A DNA stretch of 5,458 nt, taken from contig DCTP01000053.1 of assembly GCA_002329625.1 (NCBI GenBank), forward strand, positions 1-5,458, written 5' to 3'. This DNA comes from Leptolinea sp. UBA1437 (GTDB lineage Bacteria > Chloroflexota > Anaerolineae > Anaerolineales > Anaerolineaceae). The notes below the pieces were generated by a model that was not told the DNA's origin, made no database searches, and saw only the letters and a list, made by a program, of their open reading frames with translations. Below, piece after piece: positions 1 through 5,458 of this stretch (positions within the stretch are counted from its first letter, which is position 1; each line of letters starts with the position of its first letter). A program made the translations under genes and the position numbers.

Positions 1-294
1 GGGATATTTCATATCCTGAACGGATTTTGTTATATCCTGACCCTCTCTAACGTCAATTCGACACTTCAAATTAACACCGAGAATCGCTATCGGGGGCGAG
101 TAATGAGCATTTATAGTTTATTTTTGAACGGAACCACTCCTCTGGGGAATCTTTATGCAGGGTTTTTCGCCGAACGATTCAATCCGCGAGTGGCATTTTA
201 TAGTTGTGGTTTGGCCGGATTGATTTTCATAAGTATAATCACGCTGCTCCGCCCGAAAGCAATCAAAGAATATCTGCAAATCAAAAAAGATTGA
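1..294 (+). CDS. Major facilitator superfamily transporter, C-terminal fragment (5' end outside window)
   Basis: The frame is open from the first base and ends at TGA 292-294, leaving 97 residues of a protein that begins upstream of the window. Three hydrophobic stretches are visible, at fragment residues about 1-18, 36-57 and 63-83, followed by a short basic tail (KEYLQIKKD). Between the first two lies RYRGRV (29-34), then MSIYSLF and a Gly/Pro-rich GTTPLG segment. This arrangement is typical of the last transmembrane helices of drug/siderophore-exporter-like MFS proteins (MFS_3-type). An internal ATG at 103 lies within this conserved segment and is not a real start. The likely role is proton-coupled export of a small molecule across the inner membrane, but the substrate cannot be inferred. 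The gene converges on the aminotransferase, with only 3 bp between the stops. The family is fairly secure; the exact subfamily is inference. Confidence 0.8.
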   Translation, partial: GIFHILNGFCYILTLSNVNSTLQINTENRYRGRVMSIYSLFLNGTTPLGNLYAGFFAERFNPRVAFYSCGLAGLIFISIITLLRPKAIKEYLQIKKD

Positions 295-297
295 ATA

Positions 298-1440
298 CTA
301 TTGAATGACGCCGTTTTCCGATAATCCGTCGATAAATTCCGTCAGCTTTTGTAGACCGTCTTTCAACGTTTGGGTAGCACAGGCATAGCCGATACGAAAA
401 CAATACTCCTCATCAAAGCAGGCTCCCGGAGTTAAAAACACACCGGTTTTATCCAACAACTGTTTACAAAAGTCGTATGATGGTATGTCAAAATCATAAT
501 GTATCAATGCGGTCGTCCCGGCTCGCGGTTTGATATAACTGACATGAGGTTGTTCCCTGATCCAACTGTCCAATATCGCAAGATTTTCGCGGATCCGAGT
601 CAAATTACGATTGAAAACCGCGCTTCCGTTCTTCAGAGCTTCCGAAGCCACCGCCTCGTCAAGAATTCCGCAGCTGATCAAACTGTAATCCCGATGAGAA
701 AAACAGGCTTTGATTACTTCCTGATTATGGGTTGCGATCCATCCTAAACGCAAGCCGGACAGTGAGAAAATTTTAGACATACTGCCGACACTGATCCCAC
801 GTTCATACAAATCCGCAACAGATTCAGTATACTCATGGTTCTGATTTAATCCGCGGTATACCTCATCGCATAACACATAAGCCCCGACATTTTCAGCCAT
901 TTCAACCACCTTCCGCAGCATTTCATTCGGAATCAACGCACCGGTAGGATTGTTTGGATTGTTCAAGCAAATCAGTTTGGTATCGGGACGAATCATCTCC
1001 TTCAATTCAGCCAGGTCCGGAAGGTAATTACTTTCTCGCCGAAGTTTCAAAATTTGAACTTCGGCGCCAAATGATTCAGGGATCGAATAAAGTTGCTGAT
1101 AAGTGGGCTTTACTGAAATCACATGATCCCCGGGTTCCGTCAAAGCATAAAATACCAGATGATTTGCCCCGGCAGCCCCATGTGTTGAGAGGATGTTATC
1201 CGGCTTCAAACTCCGATATAACTTACAGATTCCGGTTTTAAAAGAGTGTGAACCGGTAATGGCACCGTAAGTAAGCGGTCGCTCGAAAATTCTTTCGGTG
1301 AAATCTTCAATATCGGTTGCGGTTAATTCAAAAAGTTCTCGAATCGATAACGGATCGACGCAAGTTTCGGCGATATTATATATCGCGGAATCTTCATAAG
1401 CATTCATCCATTCTTCGACTTTAAAAGGCTGAATTTTCAT
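298..1440 (-). CDS. PLP-dependent aminotransferase, class I/II (fold type I)
   Basis: This 380-residue cytosolic enzyme has a normal length for the aspartate-aminotransferase-like family. Motifs in order are a Gly-rich THGAAGANH (86-94), NNPNNPTG (160-167, with the Asn that contacts the PLP hydroxyl), CDEVYRG (191-197, Asp192 for the pyridine nitrogen, Tyr195), SMSKIFSLSGLRLGW (220-234, Schiff-base Lys223, phosphate-binding Arg231) and CFRIGYA (347-353, Arg349 as the likely substrate-carboxylate arginine). All key residues are present, so it should be active in transferring an amino group between an amino acid and a 2-oxo acid. The N-terminus (WMNAYEDSAIYNIAETC, 11-27) is unlike classical AspC and suggests a separate subfamily. 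ATG 1440 is preceded by GGAGAGG (1447-1453) with a 6-nt spacer. It is the last gene of the leftward run, 154 bp after the metallophosphoesterase. The substrate is unknown; a PLP beta-lyase or other specialised fold-type I activity is not excluded. Confidence 0.93.
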   Translation of the reverse strand: MKIQPFKVEEWMNAYEDSAIYNIAETCVDPLSIRELFELTATDIEDFTERIFERPLTYGAITGSHSFKTGICKLYRSLKPDNILSTHGAAGANHLVFYALTEPGDHVISVKPTYQQLYSIPESFGAEVQILKLRRESNYLPDLAELKEMIRPDTKLICLNNPNNPTGALIPNEMLRKVVEMAENVGAYVLCDEVYRGLNQNHEYTESVADLYERGISVGSMSKIFSLSGLRLGWIATHNQEVIKACFSHRDYSLISCGILDEAVASEALKNGSAVFNRNLTRIRENLAILDSWIREQPHVSYIKPRAGTTALIHYDFDIPSYDFCKQLLDKTGVFLTPGACFDEEYCFRIGYACATQTLKDGLQKLTEFIDGLSENGVIQ

Positions 1441-1446
1441 AAAAAT

Positions 1447-1453
1447 CCTCTCC
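1447..1453 (-). promoter_or_regulatory. Ribosome binding site of the aminotransferase
   Basis: Read on the minus strand the site is GGAGAGG, followed by a 6-nt spacer and ATG at 1440. This supports the chosen start and shows that the aminotransferase can initiate translation independently, despite sitting at the end of a possible operon. Confidence 0.7.
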
Positions 1454-1455
1454 GG

Positions 1456-1584
1456 TTAACTACTCTTTCTAAACAATTCGACAAATGTCGATAATCCCTG
1501 TTCGGATATTGCGCGATAGACCTTGATATTATCGGATTTGATGGCGATATGCAATTCCTCTCGCCGGCGGGTCGGATAGATCCC
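1456..1584 (-). other. Short protein-like open frame without a clear start; possible small gene or gene remnant
   Basis: The 154-bp gap between the metallophosphoesterase and the aminotransferase contains a minus-strand frame of 42 codons, bounded by TAA at 1585-1587 and TAA at 1456-1458. Its translation is charged and amphipathic and looks like real protein: it begins GIYPTRRREELH, continues IKSDNIKVYRAISEQG and ends FVELFRKSS. There is no ATG or GTG. The only usual start is TTG at 1554, giving 32 residues, and its purine-rich GAGAGGAA sits almost against the start codon, which is poor spacing. The frame differs from that of the upstream metallophosphoesterase, whose own C-terminus looks normal, so it is not simply an extension of it. 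It could be a true small protein, the tail of a gene whose 5' part was deleted, or chance. I do not recognise the family. Confidence 0.3.
1528..1554 (-). promoter_or_regulatory. Weak candidate promoter for the aminotransferase
   Basis: On the minus strand TTGCAT (1549-1554) is followed after 15 bp by GATAAT (1528-1533), about 90 bp before the aminotransferase ATG. The -10 matches the sigma-70 consensus at 5 of 6 positions and the -35 at 3 of 6, but the spacer is shorter than the preferred 17 bp. The 154-bp gap and the independent ribosome binding site are the main reasons to suspect a separate promoter. It overlaps the short open frame in this gap, so both readings cannot be equally important. 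This is a pattern match only. Confidence 0.2.
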
Positions 1585-1594
1585 TTACTGAGAT

Positions 1595-2470
1595 TCAGCG
1601 TTTATCCGGCAGAAGCTGAATCACAACCAATTCGGGTCGATTGAAAATTCGGGGAATTAAGCTGCTGTTTTTTGCCAACCCGCGGCTGACGATTTGGTTC
1701 GTCTCTCCGTGTTGATAAAGGCCCCCCGTATACCTGGGAAAGATTCCCTGATCAGGTGCGACCAACCCGTTAATTAACCCCGGTATGCGCCACTGACCGC
1801 CATGAGCATGTCCCGATAAAATAAGGTCATAGTGATAAGGCAGAATTTCGTTAAGGCGGCGCTGATCAGGCCGATGCATCAGAAGAATCGAATAGCAGCC
1901 GGAATTTTTCTGTTTCCCGGCGGAAGAAATTTGGGCATGATAAATCTTTTTCCCGATCTTCGGATCATCGATTCCGCAAACATCGATCATTTGATTTTTC
2001 ACATTGATCAATATACACTCCCCTTCCAGTACGTTAACCCCATGATCGCGTAAGATCGTTTTAATTCCGGCGGGATAACCTTTCCAAAAATCATTGTTCC
2101 CGGTTACAAAAAAAGCCGGTACCGACTCGGGCAAATTCCGAATTAGTGCTAAAAATCCGTCTAACGGAAATTTTCTATCGATCATATCGCCGGCCATCAG
2201 AATCATATCGGGGTTAACTGTTTTGATGGCTTTTACCAGTTCATTCTGTTCGGTCCCGAAAAAATTATTGTGCAAATCTGTCAGTAAAACAAGAGTGACA
2301 GGTCGATTGATTTTAGTGGAAACTATTTCATAGGGATGAATCAGAAGAGTTTTATCGAAGGCGTTTTTACTGATAAGATATCGCCACAGAATATAAATTA
2401 CAAGCGGAATTCCTCCCAAAATTACGATTGACCAAATCCATGAGGATTTTTCGGTTAGTTTCTTTTTCAA
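1595..2470 (-). CDS. Membrane-anchored metallophosphoesterase (YkuE/YaeI-like calcineurin-type phosphohydrolase)
   Basis: This is a 291-residue protein with a short basic N-terminus (MKKKLTEK) and one hydrophobic helix at about residues 11-33, which should act as an uncleaved anchor placing the catalytic domain outside the membrane. The metallophosphoesterase motifs appear in order: TDLH (64-67, metal ligands Asp65 and His67), GDMIDR (94-99, bridging Asp95), GNND (124-127), MHRPD (198-202, His199) and GHAHGGQ (220-226, His221 and His223). The tail with SRGL (262-265) and FNRPELVVI (276-284) is typical of this family. The usual GNH(E/D) reads GNND, so Asn126 replaces the catalytic His, while the bridging Asn125 is kept. 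Family members hydrolyse phosphoester or pyrophosphate bonds with a dinuclear metal centre, and some act on lipid substrates; the substrate here is unknown. The start is TTG at 2470, the only in-frame candidate before an upstream TAA, with a strong SD. It lies 43 bp after purB and is probably co-transcribed with it. Confidence 0.9.
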   Translation of the reverse strand: MKKKLTEKSSWIWSIVILGGIPLVIYILWRYLISKNAFDKTLLIHPYEIVSTKINRPVTLVLLTDLHNNFFGTEQNELVKAIKTVNPDMILMAGDMIDRKFPLDGFLALIRNLPESVPAFFVTGNNDFWKGYPAGIKTILRDHGVNVLEGECILINVKNQMIDVCGIDDPKIGKKIYHAQISSAGKQKNSGCYSILLMHRPDQRRLNEILPYHYDLILSGHAHGGQWRIPGLINGLVAPDQGIFPRYTGGLYQHGETNQIVSRGLAKNSSLIPRIFNRPELVVIQLLPDKR

Positions 2471-2479
2471 TGAAGACCG

Positions 2480-2487
2480 CTCCCCCC
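2480..2487 (-). promoter_or_regulatory. Ribosome binding site that decides the TTG start of the metallophosphoesterase
   Basis: The minus strand carries GGGGGGAG here, then 9 nt, then TTG at 2470 followed by AAA AAG AAA. No ATG or GTG lies in frame between this codon and the upstream in-frame TAA. The downstream reading begins with the basic residues and membrane helix expected for the family. Together these make TTG the best-supported start. Confidence 0.65.
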
Positions 2488-2513
2488 TGTTTAACCCTCT
2501 TTAAAAAAAATGA

Positions 2514-3926
2514 TCAAAGGGTGATTTCCTCGTCTAAAAAGTCTGAAGAATATTGAATTTCAAAGGAGTTCAAAAAATTCTCCACTTGTTCCACGCATCG
2601 TCCGATAAAATCCTGTGGATTTAAAGCCGAATTTATTTCTTCGGCGCTTAAGTTAAAATCCGGGTCATTTGCCAGCAGCTCAAATAGATTCCCGCTTTCG
2701 CCATTTTTAATCCGATCGGCCACTTCCAACGAGTGTCTTCGGATAATTTCATGCGAGACCTGACGATCACCACCTTTTTCAACGGAAGCCATCAACAAAT
2801 TTTCGGTAGCGATAAACGGAAGAAATTGCCGCACATCACGTTCGATAATTTTCTCATTGACAATCAGGCCGCGACTGATATTACTCATAAGACGTAAAAC
2901 GGCATCGGTCGCCAAAAATCCTTCCGGCAGAGAAATACGCCGATTGGCGGAATCATCCAATGTCCTTTCGAACCATTGAAGCGATGCGGTCAGCGGTGCA
3001 TTCAATGCATCCACCATTACGAAGCGGGCGAGTGAACACAAACGCTCGCTGCGCATAGGGTTCCTTTTATATGCCATAGCAGAAGAACCGACTTGCCCGG
3101 CTTCATGCGGTTCCTCAATCTGCTGTAAATGCTGTAAAAGCCGTAAATCATTGGCAAATTTATAACAACTTTGACAGACAGCGCTCAGAACATTCAAAAT
3201 CTGTGAATCCAATTTCCGTGGGTAAGTCTGTCCGCATACCGGAAAAAGATTTTGAAAGCCAAACGCAGCCGCAATACGCCGGTTCATTTCATCGATTTTT
3301 GCCGAGTCTCCTTTAAACAGCTCCATAAAACTGGCTTCGGTTCCCGTGGTTCCCCGACATCCGAGAAAACGGATTTGACTGAGAACAAAATCCAGTTCGG
3401 CTGCGTCATTCAGCAAATCCTGAATCCATAGACAAGCTCTCTTCCCTACCGTTACCAATTGCGCCGGTTGTAAATGGGTATAACCGAGAGTCGGCATTGC
3501 CTTGTATCGCAGCGCGAAATCTTTTAAAATCGAGATGACATGCCATAATTCATTCCGGATATAACTTAACGCTTGGCGATAGAGGATCAAATCCGCGTTA
3601 TCGGTCACGTAACAACTTGTCGCTCCGAGATGAATAATCCCCTTTGCTTTAGGGCAGACTTCGCCGTAAGCATATATGTGAGCCATCACATCATGACGAA
3701 TCTCTTTTTCTTTTGCGGAGACAACCGCATAATCGATATCGGTGATATGAGCTTCCAATTCTTCGACCTGCTCTGAAGTGATCGGAAGACCGAGCTCATG
3801 TTCGGCTCTCGCCAACTCCACCCATAACTTGCGCCAAAGGATATGCCGGTTCTTTTCGGAAAATAATTCGAGCATAAAATCCGAAGCATATCGTCCGGCG
3901 AGCGGGCTTTCGTACCGTTCTTTCAT
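2514..3926 (-). CDS. purB: Adenylosuccinate lyase
   Basis: Adenylosuccinate lyase (EC 4.3.2.2) cleaves adenylosuccinate to AMP plus fumarate and also SAICAR to AICAR plus fumarate in de novo purine synthesis. It is a cytosolic homotetramer of the fumarase/aspartase superfamily. The 470-residue product shows RHDVMAH (77-83), GATSCYVTDN (101-110), GYTHLQPAQ (148-156, with the catalytic His151) and the superfamily signature GSSAMAYKRNPMRSE (280-294), whose Ser281/Ser282 lie on the mobile catalytic loop. All active-site regions are intact. The length, longer than the roughly 430 residues of the B. subtilis type, and the RHDVMAH/GATSCYVTDN wording fit the longer PurB subgroup. ATG 3924-3926 overlaps the purA stop as ATGA, and GAGGAAGG (3928-3935) inside the end of purA serves as SD, so translation is probably coupled to purA. 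An imperfect hairpin spans its stop but lacks a terminator U-tract. Confidence 0.97.
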   Translation of the reverse strand: MKERYESPLAGRYASDFMLELFSEKNRHILWRKLWVELARAEHELGLPITSEQVEELEAHITDIDYAVVSAKEKEIRHDVMAHIYAYGEVCPKAKGIIHLGATSCYVTDNADLILYRQALSYIRNELWHVISILKDFALRYKAMPTLGYTHLQPAQLVTVGKRACLWIQDLLNDAAELDFVLSQIRFLGCRGTTGTEASFMELFKGDSAKIDEMNRRIAAAFGFQNLFPVCGQTYPRKLDSQILNVLSAVCQSCYKFANDLRLLQHLQQIEEPHEAGQVGSSAMAYKRNPMRSERLCSLARFVMVDALNAPLTASLQWFERTLDDSANRRISLPEGFLATDAVLRLMSNISRGLIVNEKIIERDVRQFLPFIATENLLMASVEKGGDRQVSHEIIRRHSLEVADRIKNGESGNLFELLANDPDFNLSAEEINSALNPQDFIGRCVEQVENFLNSFEIQYSSDFLDEEITL

Positions 3927-5203
3927 GCCTTCCTCAAAATGATTTCATCTCTGCCGGGACCGACGGAGATATAAGTCATCGGACAATGAATTTCATTTTC
4001 GACATATTCAATATAACGACGGGCTTCAACGGGCAGTTCATCGTATTTTCTCGCACCCGTAATATCGCATTTCCAACCCGGCATCGTTTCAAAAACCGGT
4101 TTGGCATCATCCAGAAGCGAATGAAAAGGAAAATCTCTCGTGATACTCCCGTTAATATCATATGCCGTACAAACGGGAATCTCATCCATATAAGAAAGCA
4201 CATCCAGTTTCGTAAACGCGATCGCGGTCGCGCCTTGAACTTTTACCCCATAGCGTGTTGCAGGCAAATCGATCGGCCCGACCCGGCGCGGCCTGCCGGT
4301 GGCTGCACCATATTCTCCGCCTGCTTCCCGCAATTTTTTAGCTTCATCTCCGAACCATTCCGCGATAAAGGGTCCTTCTCCAACGCAGGTTGAAAAGGCT
4401 TTGACAACTCCGATTACTTTATCGATTTTAATATCCGGTGCACCGGATCCAATCGGAGCATAGGATGCAAGCGGGTTGGAAGAAGATGTATAAGGATATA
4501 TTCCATAATCCACATCCCTCAATGCACCCAATTGCGCTTCGTAAAGGATGTTTTTTCCTTCCGCGTTTGCCTTGCGCAAAAAATCACCGGTATCAGTAAT
4601 ATGAGGAAGCAGTTTCCCACCGAATTCCATCACCCAATCCATCAGTTCGTCCAATTGAAACGGCTCCGCTTCATAAATTTTGGTTATGGTCAAATTTTTC
4701 CATTTCAGAACATCATCCAAATGGGTTTTGAGCTTATCGGGATAACGCAATTCACCCATATGGATCGCTTTCTTTAAATATTTATCGCCATATACCGGCG
4801 CAATTCCCCGTTTGGTCGATCCATATTTTTTATCTGCCAATCTTGATTCTTCCAGTGAATCCTGTTCGATATGGTACGGGAAAACAATCACCGAACGATC
4901 ACTGATGATGAAATTTTCTGGGGTAATCGTGATTCCGGCTTTTCGCAATTTATCTATTTCGCCGCAAAGATGTTCCGGATTAACTACCGTCCCGCTTCCG
5001 AGCACATTCACAACTTCTCTCCGAAAAATACCGGAGGGGACGAGATTTAATGCAAACTTTCCGTATTCATTAACGACGGTATGTCCGGCATTATTGCCTC
5101 CTTGGTAACGAATCACAACATCGTAATCCATGGCAACCAGATCTACCATCCGGCCTTTTCCTTCATCTCCCCAATTAATCCCAACAATTGCACATGTCGT
5201 CAT
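3923..5203 (-). CDS. purA: Adenylosuccinate synthetase (variant, clostridial-like subgroup)
   Basis: Adenylosuccinate synthetase (EC 6.3.4.4) joins IMP and aspartate using GTP, the committed step toward AMP, in the cytosol. The 426-residue length is normal. Visible motifs are GINWGDEGKGR (8-18, P-loop-like, catalytic Asp13), NNAGHTVV (37-44, catalytic His41), GSGTVVNP (69-76), GSTKRGIAPVY (128-138), TGRPRRVGPID (302-312, phosphate/aspartate loop), TKLDVL (331-336, guanine recognition) and SVGPGRDE (413-420). The common FEGAQGT segment is replaced by YEAQLGA at 221-227, so Gln sits one place earlier than usual. The TGRPRR loop continues VGPID instead of the more familiar CGWLD. I recall this same wording from clostridial PurA proteins, so it looks like a natural subgroup and not a damaged copy. 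ATG 5203 follows GGGGAGG (5210-5216) with 6-nt spacing. It is the first gene of the leftward run and overlaps purB by 4 nt. Confidence 0.97.
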   Translation of the reverse strand: MTTCAIVGINWGDEGKGRMVDLVAMDYDVVIRYQGGNNAGHTVVNEYGKFALNLVPSGIFRREVVNVLGSGTVVNPEHLCGEIDKLRKAGITITPENFIISDRSVIVFPYHIEQDSLEESRLADKKYGSTKRGIAPVYGDKYLKKAIHMGELRYPDKLKTHLDDVLKWKNLTITKIYEAEPFQLDELMDWVMEFGGKLLPHITDTGDFLRKANAEGKNILYEAQLGALRDVDYGIYPYTSSSNPLASYAPIGSGAPDIKIDKVIGVVKAFSTCVGEGPFIAEWFGDEAKKLREAGGEYGAATGRPRRVGPIDLPATRYGVKVQGATAIAFTKLDVLSYMDEIPVCTAYDINGSITRDFPFHSLLDDAKPVFETMPGWKCDITGARKYDELPVEARRYIEYVENEIHCPMTYISVGPGRDEIILRKA

Positions 5204-5209
5204 GGTATG

Positions 5210-5216
5210 CCTCCCC
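5210..5216 (-). promoter_or_regulatory. Ribosome binding site of purA
   Basis: The minus strand reads GGGGAGG, a near-perfect anti-16S match, with a 6-nt spacer to ATG at 5203. It fixes the purA start, and the encoded MTTCAIVGINWGDEGKG is the normal N-terminus of the family. Confidence 0.75.
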
Positions 5217-5287
5217 GCAGCCGATTTTTTTTATGAATTCTTTCGTAACAAATCAATTATATATCTTTTCATAGACATAACTTTTGA

Positions 5288-5316
5288 ATTATAAAATATA
5301 CGGACACAAATTGTAA
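5288..5316 (-). promoter_or_regulatory. Candidate sigma-70-type promoter of the purA-purB run
   Basis: On the minus strand TTACAA (5311-5316) is followed after exactly 17 bp by a perfect TATAAT (5288-5293), inside an AT-rich tract upstream of purA. Initiation would occur near 5281, leaving a leader of about 75-80 nt. The -35 matches the consensus at only 3 of 6 positions. A second TATAAT at 5256-5261 is closer to the gene but has no good -35 at the right distance. The partly palindromic ACAAATTGT (5306-5314) overlaps the -35/spacer boundary and could be an operator, which is speculation. I do not see a purine-riboswitch core in the leader. Confidence 0.4.
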
Positions 5317-5403
5317 TTCTATATAAGTCTACATAATATATTTTCTTATATTTCATTTCTGATCGATCATTTCTCAAATAACGCAATCGAAAGTTTTTCC
5401 GAC

Positions 5404-5458
5404 TTCGGAATAAGAAAATCCGTTTTCAGCGAGCGAAAACGGATTTTCTTATTCCGAA
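5404..5458. repeat. Perfect inverted repeat with 24-bp arms and 7-nt loop at the window edge; possible bidirectional terminator
   Basis: The left arm (5404-5427, starting TTCGGAATAAG) and right arm (5435-5458, ending CTTATTCCGAA) are exact reverse complements, 24 of 24, around the loop AGCGAGC (5428-5434). The inner part has terminator architecture: an A-rich tract, a CCGTTTTC/GAAAACGG core stem and a TTTTCTT tract on the other side, which would work in either direction. It could end a leftward gene lying beyond the right edge, isolating it from the purA promoter. Alternatives are a dispersed palindromic repeat or a fold-back assembly artefact, because the repeat finishes on the last base. 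A second small palindrome, TTCCGA-CT-TCGGAA (5397-5410), overlaps its outer left end. The inverted repeat is certain; its function is inferred. Confidence 0.75.

Noticed and set aside
103..294. Small 63-residue gene starting at ATG 103
   Set aside because: The frame is open and clearly transporter-like upstream to base 1, and ATG 103 falls inside the conserved RGRVMSIYS segment, so this is the internal part of a truncated larger gene.
1562..1569. GC-rich palindrome CGCCGGCG in the 154-bp gap, considered as a terminator stem or remnant of a repeat
   Set aside because: It is only 8 bp with no loop and no following T-tract, and no second copy was seen in the window.
2494..2522. Imperfect inverted repeat (ACCCTCTTT with AAAGGGT) spanning the purB stop, considered as a terminator
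   Set aside because: The stem is 7 bp with a bulge, the T-run lies in the loop and not after the stem, and the minus strand continues directly into the strong ribosome binding site of the metallophosphoesterase.
3986..4393. 135-codon plus-strand open frame
   Set aside because: It lies wholly antisense to purA, has no recognisable motifs or ribosome binding site, and its composition is that of a reverse-complement shadow of conserved purA codons.
5204..5287. Possible purine riboswitch in the purA leader
   Set aside because: I could not find the paired P1/P2/P3 layout or the conserved junction bases of the purine aptamer; the leader is short and AT-rich apart from the ribosome binding site.
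1..5458. A novel defence, mobile or biosynthetic system
   Set aside because: All long frames are assigned to familiar housekeeping families, and no transposase, integrase, nuclease, toxin-antitoxin pair, reverse transcriptase or repeat-spacer array is visible.

Overview
This 5,458-bp window is bacterial, with moderate-to-low GC and strong Shine-Dalgarno sites of the GGAG type. It is dominated by one leftward (minus-strand) gene run. The transcription order is purA (5203-3923), purB (3926-2514), a membrane-anchored metallophosphoesterase (2470-1595) and a PLP-dependent aminotransferase (1440-298). At the left edge the 3' end of a plus-strand major facilitator transporter converges on the aminotransferase, with 3 bp between the stop codons. 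The right 255 bp is an AT-rich intergenic region that carries the likely purA promoter and ends in a perfect 24-bp-arm inverted repeat at the window edge.

The metabolic core is the complete two-step IMP to AMP branch. PurA condenses IMP with aspartate at the expense of GTP, and PurB releases fumarate to give AMP. PurB also acts on SAICAR earlier in de novo purine synthesis. The two genes overlap by 4 nt (ATGA), so translational coupling is likely. PurA belongs to a variant group in which the usual EGAQG segment reads EAQLG and the nucleotide-binding segment reads TGRPRRVGPID. From memory this resembles clostridial-type PurA proteins, and the long (470 aa) PurB is of a matching type. That hints at a Firmicutes-like origin or shared ancestry, but the taxon cannot be fixed from this sequence.

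The downstream metallophosphoesterase starts at TTG and has Asn where most relatives have the catalytic His of the GNH(E/D) motif. Between it and the aminotransferase is a 154-bp gap holding a short protein-like reading frame without a convincing start. The aminotransferase has all the expected fold-type I catalytic residues, but its substrate is not apparent.

I see no RNA gene, CRISPR array, insertion sequence, prophage or defence system. Most of the window is ordinary housekeeping DNA. The points worth a second look are the terminal hairpin, the metallophosphoesterase active-site substitution, the PurA variant motif and the small unexplained frame.
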